Assembly: GCA_905221605.1 (NCBI GenBank)
Contig: CAJNDS010002080.1
Span: 60,001 to 124,000 of the forward strand
Source of the DNA: Symbiodinium natans
Lineage: Eukaryota > Sar > Dinophyceae > Suessiales > Symbiodiniaceae
Direction: 5' to 3'
Length of the DNA: 64,000 bases
Shown: positions 53,985 through 63,627 of the stretch, one piece after another
Position numbering within the stretch: position 1 is the stretch's first letter
Layout: the number at the start of each line of letters is the position of its first letter
Made by a program: the position numbers and the translations under genes
The notes under the pieces: generated by a model
The model's database searches: none
The model's input: only the letters and a program-made list of their open reading frames with translations
What the model was told of the DNA's origin: nothing

Positions 53985-54416
53985 CTATTGAAGCATACCA
54001 AAAACCATGCACAGCCAGCCATACGGTACTAAGCTTTGGTCTCTGATTCTGTAGTAGTTTTGTACTAAACCCACCCTAAAACATGGGTCGTCAACTCCGT
54101 CAACTCCTAGAGAGTCACTTCGCCGCGCTCCCGCCAGGTTGTTTCGGGCTGCCAGGCCACAAAGAACACAGGGCCAAAGCTGGACTTTTTCAAAAGAAGG
54201 CTGTGAGGAGACACTGCCACTGCCCTCCATGCAGCGATGATCGTCCCTACCCAACTGCGCCGAACACTGTGGCAATCTACCAAGCGCTTGCCAACTGACC
54301 CCAGTGCTTTCGACACCATGTATCGTACGTAGGCCTAGCATGCAGCCGACATCCTGAAATTCGAGCGACAACAAACAGCTGCGTGAGAGCAACTGCGTTC
54401 CTTGAATGGTAGACAT
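53985..54416 (-). CDS. Unidentified overlapping ORFs
   Basis: A 143-codon frame ends with NYYRIRDQSLVPYGWLCMVF. A second frame (54107-54319) reads TIIAAWRAVAVSPHSLLLKK and VAWQPETTWRERGEV with better third-position bias. Repeat-poor, so some of it is probably coding; frame not resolved. Confidence 0.32.
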   Translation of the reverse strand: MSTIQGTQLLSRSCLLSLEFQDVGCMLGLRTIHGVESTGVSWQALGRLPQCSAQLGRDDHRCMEGSGSVSSQPSFEKVQLWPCVLCGLAARNNLAGARRSDSLGVDGVDDPCFRVGLVQNYYRIRDQSLVPYGWLCMVFGMLQ

Positions 54417-54666
54417 GGCTGCTACTGCGAGCTACGTGGCCCTAAAGTGTATCCACCACAACACTCACCACAAAACCACCACTGACTTTGAATAAGGTGC
54501 CAAAGTCGTGATTCTATAACAGGCCGAGCCCCGCTCCTTTGTTAAGGGGGCCTTATGATCCGGAACAACACCTCTGAATAGCCAGCCAAGGCTTCGGAGG
54601 GTTTGCTGCGCAAGGTGGCCAGCTACTTTGCTCTACGACTATGTGGTCATTATATGTTTTTTTCTG

Positions 54667-54996
54667 CTATATTGGTGCTCTTTTCTTATGTTGCGCCAAT
54701 GCAGGTGCTGGAATGCTGCAGAAATGCTCCGAGATGTTGGATTTCATTGCTGGTGCAAGTCTTTTAAGAACGTCTACTGGAGCAGAAGTACGACAACGCC
54801 GCCGGTGCGTGGGTTTTCGTCGATTACAAATACCACTGCACTTGCAACTGCACGTGTCTTTTGGTGTCAGCAAAACTGGCAACGACTTCCCCAACTGCCA
54901 CAACAAAAAGTTGCAACGTACGACTTCTCTCAGCACCAAGCGTCCCAACATACGACCGAGATTGTAATCCCTGAGCCATAAACCCTCACACCCCAA
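54667..54996 (-). CDS. Unidentified ORF, 109 codons
   Basis: Includes RLVLREVVRCNFLLWQLGKS and APVDVLKRLAPAMKSNISEH; Cys- and Arg-rich centre. A plus frame of similar length is also open. No domain recognised. Confidence 0.3.
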   Translation of the reverse strand: MGCEGLWLRDYNLGRMLGRLVLREVVRCNFLLWQLGKSLPVLLTPKDTCSCKCSGICNRRKPTHRRRCRTSAPVDVLKRLAPAMKSNISEHFCSIPAPALAQHKKRAPI

Positions 54997-55356
54997 ACCC
55001 TGGACACTAAATCCCAGACCCTAAACCGTAACAACAAATTGCCGGAGAGCCTAAGCCCTGAACCATAAACCCTAAAACCCAAACCCTAGACCCAAACCCC
55101 AGACGCTAAACCCTAGCCCAGCCTTCACCTCTCACCGTACTCAACCCTAAACCCTAAACCCCTAAACCCTAAACCCTAAACCTTATACCCGAAACGCTAA
55201 ACCCTAAACCCTAAACCCTAAACCCTAAACCCTAAGACCCCACCGAGCTAAGAGAAGACAAGGGGCTCCTTCATCGTAGCTTCGCCGCTGCAGTCTGCCT
55301 TCTTAGTAGAAGGATTATGATGGGAACCCCCTAGACACGGAACCCAAGAACACACA

Positions 55357-55400
55357 CACACACATATATACATATATCTATATATATATATATATAGATA
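55357..55400. repeat. (TA)n microsatellite
   Basis: TA-rich run following a short (CA)n. Confidence 0.85.
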
Positions 55401-55545
55401 GATACTACGGCTGAGGGTTTAGGGTGTAGGAATATGAAGGGAGTTTTTTTGGGGTGCTTCGGAGATTATGTGGAATGGCCACTGATTGCAAAATCTTAAA
55501 GCCATGAGGTCGGCGGACACCCGGCCCTAAACCCCAAATCATTAG

Positions 55546-55640
55546 GGTTTAGGGTTTAGGGTTTAGGGTTTAGGGTTTAGGGTTTAGGGTTTAGGGTTTA
55601 GGGTTTAGGGTTTAGGGTTTAGGGTTTAGGGTTTAGGGTT
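55546..55640. repeat. Interstitial TTTAGGG array
   Basis: Thirteen near-perfect units. Confidence 0.95.
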
Positions 55641-55720
55641 GCCTGGAAAGGCCAGGACCCAAGAAAAAGGCTCCCCTTGGGCGATGCTGAAAATTTGAAG
55701 CTACTTTAACCTACCGGTCC

Positions 55721-55801
55721 AGGGTCCACGTACCTAAATAGGTTCTGATACAGGGACTTTGGGGCCCGAGTATGGAATAAGAAGGTACCTGGACCCTTAA
55801 A
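55721..55801. mobile_element. MITE family E copy 2
   Basis: Ends agggtccacgtacct and aaggtacctggaccctt. Confidence 0.7.
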
Positions 55802-55820
55802 GTTAGCACACGCGCAGCAA

Positions 55821-56183
55821 ATGCAACTGCTGGGGAACACACAAAGACTCCACGTTATTCAGCCAATTTGGCATGCTCATGAGCAATGCCATTGTTGCTG
55901 CAGGCTCTTGCAGTTCTCCGTTGAGCCACGAACTCTTATGAGACATTTAGAACTTTGTCATACGGCATACCATGAATGGCACGAACCTTTCGTTGCCGTT
56001 GAATCCTCTTTGCAACGCATTTCGAACATGCTCAAACGTATGATTCTTGAATGGTATTCTTGTGTGTGTACAAAACACTTTGTGTCACCTTCATCTCACA
56101 AACTTTGCTCCGCTTACCCCAAGTCTTCATTCACCTCAAAGTGGGAGGGGAGGGTGCTTGACGCGATCTTTTCTTTGATATAA
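55821..56183 (+). CDS. ORF with possible zinc-finger, maybe retroelement-derived
   Basis: 120 codons on the plus strand, against local direction. Residues 23-46 (CHCCCRLLQF then LMRHLELCH) resemble a C2H2-type finger, followed by a helical stretch (SLQRISNMLKRMILEW). Zinc fingers of this kind occur in non-LTR retrotransposon proteins, but no reverse transcriptase is present nearby, so it would be a fragment. Confidence 0.3.
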   Translation: MQLLGNTQRLHVIQPIWHAHEQCHCCCRLLQFSVEPRTLMRHLELCHTAYHEWHEPFVAVESSLQRISNMLKRMILEWYSCVCTKHFVSPSSHKLCSAYPKSSFTSKWEGRVLDAIFSLI

Positions 56184-56518
56184 GTGATGGTGGGCATATC
56201 GCTATGTAGAGCGTGATGTGTTGTTAGTGGATGATTATGCTTCAGAGAAGGTTCGACGTCCAACTACACCCTCATGAAGCCCCCAAACCCAAAACCCTAG
56301 ACACAAAAAGCCGTAGACCCTCCAAACCATAAAGTCTCTATCCAAACCCTGCTTGCATGTATACCCCAAACCCCAAACCCCAAACCAACCCTAAACAAAC
56401 CCCAAAGCCCCAAGCCCTAAACCCTAAACCCTTGCCCTAAACCCTAAACACCAAACCCTTGCCCTAAACCCTAAACCCTAAACCCTAAACCCTAAACCCT
56501 AAACCCTAAACCCTAGAC

Positions 56519-56592
56519 CCATTCTGTCTGGGCTTTCCGGCATCAACCAGGCGCCACAGAGACTTGAGGCCAACCTTGCGCCTTGCGTAAGG
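56519..56592 (-). CDS. Exon, 74 nt, unidentified
   Basis: Acceptor gtccttgaaaccccag; reads YARRKVGLKSLWRLVDAGKP then RQN; donor GG|GTCTAGGG. CCCTAAA array on the left (56470-56517) and TTTAGGG array on the right (56627-56706), a textbook case of the array-exon-array layout. Confidence 0.6.
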
Positions 56593-56626
56593 CTGGGGTT
56601 TCAAGGACTTGGCGTGCGGCAAGGGG

Positions 56627-56706
56627 GGGTTTAGGGTTTAGGGTTTAGGGTTTAGGGTTTAGGGTTTAGGGTTTAGGGTTTAGGGTTTAGGGTTTAGGGT
56701 TTAGGG
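56627..56706. repeat. Interstitial TTTAGGG array
   Basis: Eleven near-perfect units. Confidence 0.95.
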
Positions 56707-56967
56707 GGGTTTGGGGGGTGGGGTTTGGGGTTTAGGGTTTAGAGCGTAAGGTTTAAGAGGTCAAAGGCTCCGGGGGCTTTTGGCTTAAACCCTAAACCCT
56801 AAACCAAGCCCCTGTCCCCCCCGCCCCCCCCGAAGCCTACTCCTAAACCTCCTAAACCCTAAAACCCTAAACCCCAACTAAACTCCCAACCCCAAACCCT
56901 GAATCCTTGAATTTTGGGGTTCAGGTTCAAGGCCCTAACCCATCTCTCTGTACGTAACCCTAAACCC

Positions 56968-57055
56968 TAAACTCTAAACCCTAACCCTAAACCCTAAACC
57001 CTAAACCCTAAACCCTAAACCCTAAACCCTAAACCCTAAACCCTAAACCCTAAAC
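56968..57055. repeat. Interstitial CCCTAAA array
   Basis: Twelve near-perfect units. Confidence 0.95.
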
Positions 57056-57149
57056 CAGTCGAGCAGCCGAAAGAGAGATGGTAAGGGTTTAGGGTTGCGG
57101 GCTTAGGGTTTGGGGTTCGAGGTTAAGGGTTTAGGGTTTAGGGCTGCGG

Positions 57150-57330
57150 AAAAGCGAAGTAATCCTCTCCCCTTGAAATGGAATCTTTGAGGTGTTAGCT
57201 TCGGTTTCCCTAGACCAGAAATCCTAAATCCTGATACAACTGACCTAAATCAAATGGTTTCTGACGGTCCCCCTGAAATTGAAGCTTTGGGGGGGTTAGC
57301 TTTGGTTCCCTAAACCCTGAAAATAAATCC
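57150..57330. repeat. Two diverged copies of an 80-100-bp unit
   Basis: ccccttgaaatggaatcttt...gttagcttcggtttccct and ccccctgaaattgaagcttt...gttagctttggttccct. Confidence 0.7.
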
Positions 57331-57357
57331 TGAAGCTAAACAACCCTAAACCCTAAA

Positions 57358-57430
57358 CCCTACACCCCTACACCCCTACACCCCTACACCCCTACACCCC
57401 TACACCCCTACACCCCTACACCCCTACCCC
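57358..57430. repeat. 9-bp array (CCCCTACAC)n
   Basis: Eight CCCCTACA(C) units, probably derived from the telomere-like array just before it. Confidence 0.88.
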
Positions 57431-57459
57431 TCCCCCCCCTACCCGCCCGTTTATCGAAC

Positions 57460-57525
57460 CCTGCTTGGCGGCGCACGTTTCAGCGCTGACTCCCATCTTC
57501 CGAGCGCAAGCCTGGCCCCGGATCC
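57460..57525 (-). CDS. Exon candidate
   Basis: Acceptor agcccttaattcag; reads GSGARLALGRWESALKRAPP then SR; donor AGG|GTTCGA. A second frame (IRGQACARKMGVSAETCAAK) is also good. Confidence 0.43.
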
Positions 57526-58157
57526 CTGAATTAAGGGCTTAAGGGCTTTGGGGGGTTTTAGAGGGTTTTAGGTGGGTGGTTTAGGGTTTAGGATTTAGGG
57601 TTAGGGTTTAGGGTTTAGGGTTTAGGGCTTAGGGTTTAAGGTTTAGGGTTTAGGGGCTTAAGGTTTCAGGGTTTAGACCTACGTGTGAGCTTTGTAGGGT
57701 TTAGGGTTCAGGGTTAGGGTTGAAGAGTCTTAGGGGGTTTGGGGCTTTAGGATACAGGGTTCAGGGGCTAGGGTTTAGGGTTCAGGGTTAAGGGTTTTTC
57801 GGGACTTGTTTTTTGTTGGGGGGGGGGGGGGGGGGGGGGGGGGGCTTTAGGGTTCAGGGCCAGGGTTTACGGTTTAGTTTAGGGAGGCTTAGTTTATGGA
57901 GGCTTCAGGGGGCTTTTATGGGGGTTCTTATAGGGTGTCTTGCAAAGCACTGGGCTTTTCGAGCTTCGCGGGGTGTTGGAGACGTGAACTCTTTTGAAGC
58001 CTTAAACACACGATAGACTCCACCTGAAGAATCCCTGCCAAAAGAAGAGACTTGCCATCCTAAACCCTAAACCCTAAACCCTAAACCCTAAATCCAAAAC
58101 CGGCTTTTAGGATTCAGGGTTGAGCCTCAATTAAGGGTTTAGGTTGGGCCATTCGGG

Positions 58158-58827
58158 TTAGGATTGCAATTTATGGACAGGCGCAATGATGTGCGGACCC
58201 GCTGGGATCTTATGCACCTGAGTCCTGGTTTAGGGTGTTGGGGAAAGTTGTTTTGCGCTGCAGTACTAAACCCTGAGCCCCATGGGGTGTAGGTTCCGGG
58301 TTCAGGGTTTATATAGGGCTTAGGGTTTAGGGTGTAGGGTTTAGGGTTTAGGGCTTAGGGTTTAGGGTGTAGGGTTTAAGGTTCAGCACTCCAGGCCGAG
58401 CAGTTTCAAGGTAAAGCTTTATGTACGGCTCAGATATAACACCCACCCACCCAGAGAACCCCATAACATTGAGAAAGCAACAAACGGCCAGATTCTGAAA
58501 ATGGAGCGGCCTTAATTCTGAAAATTCAATGCCTTTAGCCTGATTTCGGCCTTAATTTTTCCGAAAATAAAGCGGCCTTATTCTGAAATTCAATTTGCCT
58601 TTAGCCTGGTTTTGGCCTTATTCTGAAAATGAAGCGGCCTTATGCTGAAAATGCAGCGGCTTTACTCTGAAAATACAACTGCCTCATTCTGAAATTCAAT
58701 TAAGGTCTTCAAAAATGAATAAATTCATATATATATATATATATGGTAGAGCGGGTTCAGGCTTTAAGGTCTCGCATGCGGACATCCTAGCCTCGAACTC
58801 AAGGAAGCTGATGCGGCCACTGTCATC
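58158..58827 (-). CDS. EF-hand-type exon plus terminal exon
   Basis: Exon 58780-58827 (acceptor aatgcctgcgag) reads DDSGRISFLEFEARMS. DDSGRISFLEF fits EF-hand loop positions 3-13 (Asp3, Ser5, Gly6, Ile8, Glu12, Phe13). With the GC donor TCC|GCATGC it ends in phase 0 and joins exon 58158-58217, which reads VHKIPAGPHIIAPVHKLQS then TAA. A GTCCGC donor at 58783 is an alternative that would not keep this junction. Suggests a Ca2+-binding protein; the plus strand of the terminal exon is also open. Confidence 0.45.
58490..58725. repeat. Degenerate tandem repeat (gcggccttattctgaaaatg)
   Basis: About eight 20-35-bp units of gcggccttattctgaaaat and gcctttagcctg. No ORF. Confidence 0.8.
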
Positions 58828-59286
58828 CTCGCAGGCATTGCTTGCGCACAGCTGGGCCCTCAACCCTGAACCCTGAACCCTAAACCCTGACCCCTAAACC
58901 CTAAGCCCTAAGCCCTAAACCCTAAATCCTAAACCCTAACCCCTCTGTGTGGTGAAGCCTAAGGCTTCAGTTCCACAACCCCATGCTCCAACCTCCAGAC
59001 CCCTACTAAAGCCCTAAATCCTTGAAAAGACGAAAAAACATCCAATAATCCTGTAGCTGGGTTTAAACCTAAACCCTGAACCCTGAACCCTACACCCTAA
59101 ACCCGAAACCGAAACCCCGGGGTGAAGGCTAGGACAAGTAAACCTCCCTGGACTCCCAGAAGTACCGAGTGAGTGACCCAACACGTCCCTCTTGTATTCT
59201 TTCATTGTTCAGGGTTTAGTGTTTAGGGTTGAGGGGGTTGGTTGAGGGGGTTTTTAGGGTTTAGGGCATGTCTTCTGGGTTTGGGT

Positions 59287-59350
59287 TTAGGGCTTAGGGC
59301 TTAGGGCTTAGGGCTTAGGGCTTAGGGCTTAGGGCTTAGGGCTTAGGGCT
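59287..59350. repeat. Variant array (CTTAGGG)n
   Basis: Ten consecutive GGGCTTA units, a homogenised point variant of the telomere repeat. Confidence 0.93.
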
Positions 59351-59443
59351 TAGGGCTTAAGGCTTTGAGTTTCGAATTCTTGGGTATAGAGGGCTTCAGT
59401 GGAAGGGTTTCACTTCAGGGCTTGTAGGTTTTAGGGAAAGTCG

Positions 59444-59649
59444 TCACCGGTTAGCTGGACGGACTTCACTGGCTATGAAAATCTCCTGCAGGCACCAGCC
59501 GTTCTCCTTCTAGCATGTGATAACCAAAACCCCTCAACCCTGAACCCTGAACAGGCTTTAGGGCTTCGAGGCTGAAGCATGACTTCTGGAATTGAATGTG
59601 TCTGACTACTGGGACAAAGATCACGTTCACGGTCTAGGCAAACATGGGC
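59444..59649 (-). CDS. Two-exon gene 3' end
   Basis: Exon 59584-59649 (acceptor gtttgggtgatctgcag) reads HVCLDRERDLCPSSQTHSIP ending Glu in phase 0. A 74-nt GTCATG-AG intron holding GGTTCAGGG units leads to exon 59444-59509, which starts in phase 0 and reads KENGWCLQEIFIASEVRPAN, Arg, TGA. Splice sites, phase and stop all agree. Product unknown. Confidence 0.6.
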
Positions 59650-60294
59650 CTGCAGATCACCCAAACGTGACCTAAACCCGAAACCCCAAATCAAACCCCA
59701 GCTTGACACCCAACCGACAAATTGATTTGACGACCCGAGCGGGGTATCCTAAACCCTAAACCCTGAACCCTAAACCCTAAACCCTAAACCCCCAACCCCA
59801 AATCCTTAGCTTCGTATGGGCCCTTAATTGGGGAACCCTGAATACCACTTTGATTCCCAAGAGAACCCATGGGCTGGCAAAGCCTGCGAGGCTTTGAAGT
59901 ATCAAGGTTTAGGGTTTAGGGCTTAGGGTTTAGGGTTAGGGCTTTAGGGCTTCAACGTGCTAGGCTTCGGGTTTAGGACTCAGGGTTAAACCCTAGGGCT
60001 TTCAGGGCGTTAGAATTTAGGACTTAGGGTCTTAGGGCTATAGTGCTTTGACGTTTGGGGCTTTGAACTCAGGCTTTTAGGCTGTAGTGCTCTACAGGGT
60101 CTTAGGGACTTTGGAACAGGGTGCCCAAGAGAATCTAAACAACCTGACTAACCCCTAAACTTCTTGGCGGGTATGCCTTGGGAGTCTTAATATTATTGTG
60201 AACCTTGTAAAAGCTATGGAGAGCTTGGGACGTAGATTCTTTTTGGGTGTTCTATAGCAGGCTTTAGGGTGCCTAAACCCTAAACCCTAAACCC

Positions 60295-60609
60295 TCAACC
60301 AACGACAACGGCCCACTGCAAGCCATCGCTAGAGGTCTGCTCGTAAACACAGTCAGCTGCAATATGGGTAACGTCTGAGCTGTGGGGAACTTGAAAGTGA
60401 CAGTCCTGACACCAGTACTGCCCATCGCCATTGTAATCTATCCTTGCCCCTTGATCGCCGCTGCATAACGTGCATGGCAGAACCAGTCTGTGATGGGTCT
60501 CGAAAACCTGACGACAACGACGATTGGTGTACTTCTTCGCGGCGTTGTCCATGCGTTGCTTTTCCCTTCTTGCGAACAGGTCCCCGATAGCCAAACTTAT
60601 TGTGAGCAA
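60295..60609 (-). CDS. Zinc-ribbon-like protein exon
   Basis: 104-codon frame; the first ATG is residue 20. Basic helix DNAAKKYTNRRCRQVFETH, then CTLC-(17)-CQDC, the spacing of a zinc-ribbon or treble-clef knuckle pair (LPCTLCSGD and QYWCQDCHF). Ends VVVG then TGA next to a telomere repeat; GTTGAGG at the end is an alternative donor. Possibly nucleic-acid or protein binding; family not identified. Confidence 0.52.
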   Translation of the reverse strand: MLTISLAIGDLFARREKQRMDNAAKKYTNRRCRQVFETHHRLVLPCTLCSGDQGARIDYNGDGQYWCQDCHFQVPHSSDVTHIAADCVYEQTSSDGLQWAVVVG

Positions 60610-60672
60610 CCCTTAACCCTAAACCCTAAACCCTAAACCTTAAAGGGTCTTACTTAAGCTTCTAAACTTGAG

Positions 60673-60714
60673 TCAGGAGGCGGTGTCGAGCAGGTTGAAG
60701 AGGTGGGTCCAGAC
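60673..60714 (-). CDS. Terminal exon candidate
   Basis: Reads VWTHLFNLLDTAS then TGA with every third position of the sense codons G or C. Acceptor gaagatctgag. Confidence 0.48.
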   Translation of the reverse strand, partial: VWTHLFNLLDTAS

Positions 60715-60802
60715 CTCAGATCTTCATAGGGACCCTGCGCTCACTTTATATAAGTGCCTTAGCTTATACGTTTAAATTAGGTCCCCTTTTGGCTCACCTT
60801 TC

Positions 60803-60885
60803 TAACCCTAAACCCTGAACCCTGAACCCTGAACCCTGAACCCTGAACCCTAAACCCTAAACCCTAAACCCTAAACCCTAAAGAA
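60803..60885. repeat. CCCTGAA/CCCTAAA array
   Basis: Five CCCTGAA units followed by six CCCTAAA units. Confidence 0.9.
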
Positions 60886-61049
60886 GGACTTAGGGTTGTA
60901 GGGGTTGCTTAGTTGCTTAGGGACTTCGGGGTGTGTGGGGGCTTGTAGGGCTTAGGGCCTTCGGAGGGTGGGGGATCGGAGTTTCGCTCTGCGGAATGGT
61001 TGAGGGTTCACAGGCTGTAGGGTTCACATGGTGTCGGGTTTAGGGTTTG

Positions 61050-61135
61050 GGGCCTTCTAAACCCCAAACCCCAAACCCCAAACCCATAACCCCAAACCCC
61101 AAACCCCAAACCCTAAACCCTAAAACCTAAACCCT
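61050..61135. repeat. CCCCAAA array
   Basis: About ten CCCCAAA units grading into CCCTAAA. Confidence 0.88.
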
Positions 61136-61509
61136 ACAGCTTGGGGCTGGGATGGCTCAAGGGTCGTGGAGTTCTGACGACGTTGAGTCTGCGTGTGGAA
61201 GGGTGCAGACGCCTAAACTGACGCCTACTCAAGCCCCAAGCCCCTTGAAACCTCAAACCCTGAATCCGAACTCGCAGTATGCCTAGAAACCTCAAGCCCT
61301 GACGACCCAAAACATCTTAATACAGTTAATAACCCTATATTAGACCCTAAACCCTAAACTCGAAAAAAAAAAAAAGCCCCAAAGACATGAACAAAACCTT
61401 AAAGCCCCAAAGCCCTAAAACCTAAACCCTTCTAAACCCCCCCTAAACCCTAAACCCTAAACCCTAAACCCCTAAACCCCTAAACCCCTAAACCCTAAAC
61501 CCCTAAACC

Positions 61510-62319
61510 CTAAACGCCTACAACCCTAAAGGCCCTTCGAGCTTCTTGAAAGGCTGAGCCGGGCTGCTGCTGGAGTTGCCAGACTCCTCGGCGTGTGCAG
61601 CGTGCGGCGGTCCCTGCAAGGAATGAAGGCCTTCAAAACCCTTTGTTGTAGGGTTTACGGCTTAGGTTTTAGGGTTTTAGGGTTTAGGGGGTTTCGGGTT
61701 CAGGGTTTAGGGTTTCGGGTTTAGGGTTTTCGGGTTCTCGGGTTTTTGGGTTTTACGGTTTAGGGGGCCTTTAAGGTGCTTTGCAGGGTTTTATAGGGCC
61801 TCTCAGGGCTCGTCCGGCGTAGTCAAGATTGAGAGGACAACAAAGGCTCGTTGAACACTATTTACAAGGGCAAGTAAACAGCTATTCCTTTGGACCTAAT
61901 GACTATACTATACTCCCCTTAAAAAACCTCAGTAAGAATACTATTTTGATGTTCCCTTCGAATTTATATGAATAGAAACAAAAAATCATTCCTAAGGCCT
62001 GAGTGGGGAGGCCTATAAATGAAGCTCTTGCGTGGGTTCTGGGACAGGCTCTCTAAGCCGTGAAAATCCAACAAAATCAAAAACACCCAGGCCCCAAAAC
62101 CTGACTCTCAACATCCCCTCCTCGATCTTGAGCCAAAACCCGAAGCAAAAAGTCAAATACCACAAACCCCACCCTAAACCCTAAAACCTAAACCTTGACT
62201 CTCCCCCCAACACCCCTGGCGCACTTCACCAACTGCGCGGCCAACTCCTTGGGAGGCGGCGGCTGGTTGCCCCAAAGCTTGTGGCAAGCAACTTCATGCA
62301 TAGCGGCAGAAGGCGACAT
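61510..62319 (-). CDS. Two-exon small gene with ATG start
   Basis: First exon 62214-62319 starts ATG and reads MSPSAAMHEVACHKLWGNQP, then PPPKELAAQLVKCAR, before GTGTTGG. Last exon 61510-61613 follows a strong acceptor (ggccttcattccttgcag). In matching phase it reads GTAARCTRRGVWQLQQQPGS and ends at a TAG inside telomere repeat, for 69 residues in all. A different frame of the last exon (HAAHAEESGNSSSSPAQPFK, stop 61518) looks more natural and would need another exon in the 600-nt intron. Confidence 0.48.
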
Positions 62320-62724
62320 GACCACGAAGTAAAGCGTACAAGTATTTGAGGTAGCAAGAAAAGCCACTATAAATACATGGATAATTACGTACTTATTCCA
62401 TATGTATATATGTATATATATATATGTTCAAAAAGCGTACCTTGAGTACAGGTGTATTTGCTTGAGGGTGCATCGATTCCAATTGGGAAAACAAAAGCAA
62501 AAGAAATGCACTACTCATAAAAGTACAATATGGAAAGTTGGTGGACGACTCCACATATGCATATATATATACACACACACACGCGCACTTTATGAAACAT
62601 GGCCTTCTCAAGGCCGAGGGCTAGGGTTTCGGGCTTAGGGCTTAGGGTTTAAGATCTCGTGTTTCATGAGTTTATGAGCATGCGCTCTGTTTAAGCGTTG
62701 TTTGGGTCGAGGCTTGAAGAGCAC

Positions 62725-62758
62725 TTGGAGGATACCTCGCCCCTTCATGATCAGGCGC
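62725..62758 (-). CDS. Exon candidate, weak
   Basis: Reads RLIMKGRGILQ before GTGCTC; the frame stays open beyond (VLFKPRPKQRLNRA). Confidence 0.3.
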
Positions 62759-63000
62759 CTAAGCGCTAGACCCCCAACCCTAAGCAAGCCTTGTACCCTC
62801 CTTTCCTCAACCTCAAACCCAAAACCCTAAACCCCTCAACATCTGAATCCCCTCCCAGATTCCGGATCTCGGATTTAAGGTCGAGGGTCTGGCGTGAGCT
62901 CACAGGCCTTCTAGCGCTTCTACGGCTTAGAGGGGTTGTAGAGCTTATAGCCACTGTAGCCTAGAAGCCTATCATCCTCAAACCTCGTAGCTCTAAACCC

Positions 63001-63060
63001 TAAACCCTAAACCCTAAACCCTAAACCCTAAACCCTACACCCTAAACCCTAAACCCTAAA
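63001..63060. repeat. Interstitial CCCTAAA array
   Basis: Eight units left of exon 63070-63167. Confidence 0.92.
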
Positions 63061-63069
63061 CTCCCACAC

Positions 63070-63167
63070 AGCGGGCCCGCGGGGATCCTTGGCGACCTTG
63101 AGGAGCTCCTCCGACGAAAACTCTTGGGCGTCCCTGAGCTCCTTTTCGGTGGCAAGCGCGTACCCTT
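63070..63167 (-). CDS. Exon, 98 nt, helical
   Basis: Acceptor ccaactctacgcccag; reads YALATEKELRDAQEFSSEEL then LKVAKDPRGPA with strong G/C third-position bias; donor GCT|GTGTGGG. CCCTAAA array on the left, the 210-bp TTTAGGG array on the right. Charged helix; no family recognised. Confidence 0.6.
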
Positions 63168-63181
63168 CTGGGCGTAGAGTT

Positions 63182-63392
63182 GGGGTTTAGGGTTTAGGGT
63201 TTAGGGTTTAGGGTTTAGGGTTTAGGGTTTAGGGTTTAGGGTTTAGGGTTTAGGGTTTAGGGTTTAGGGTTTAGGGTTTAGGGTTTAGGGTTTAGGGTTT
63301 AGGGTTTAGGGTTTAGGGTTTAGGGTTTAGGGTTTAGGGTTCTAGGGTTTAGGGTTTAGGGTTTAGGGTTTAGGGTTTAGGGTTTAGTGTCT
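63182..63392. repeat. Longest TTTAGGG array, about 30 units
   Basis: 210 bp of nearly perfect TTTAGGG with one TCTAGGG interruption. Confidence 0.97.
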
Positions 63393-63561
63393 GGGGTTTA
63401 GGGTTAAAGGGTTTAGAGTTTGTAGGGCTTGTGAGCATTTCTGTGGCTTTTAAGGTTTGTAGGGCTCTTAGGGGTTCACGGTTTTCAGGGCTTGTAGGGT
63501 TTATAGGGTTTGTAGAGCTTCGGGCTTGTGCAAAGGTTAGGGTTTCAGTTGTTTAGGGAAC

Positions 63562-63627
63562 GACGGCATTCTTCAAGCAACAAGCTGCTTCAATCATCAC
63601 ATATTGTGGAGTCGAGAGCTTGGACAG
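63562..63627 (-). CDS. Exon candidate
   Basis: Reads LSKLSTPQYVMIEAACCLKN then AV in phase 0; acceptor cttctaataag, donor GTC|GTTCCC. Confidence 0.48.
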
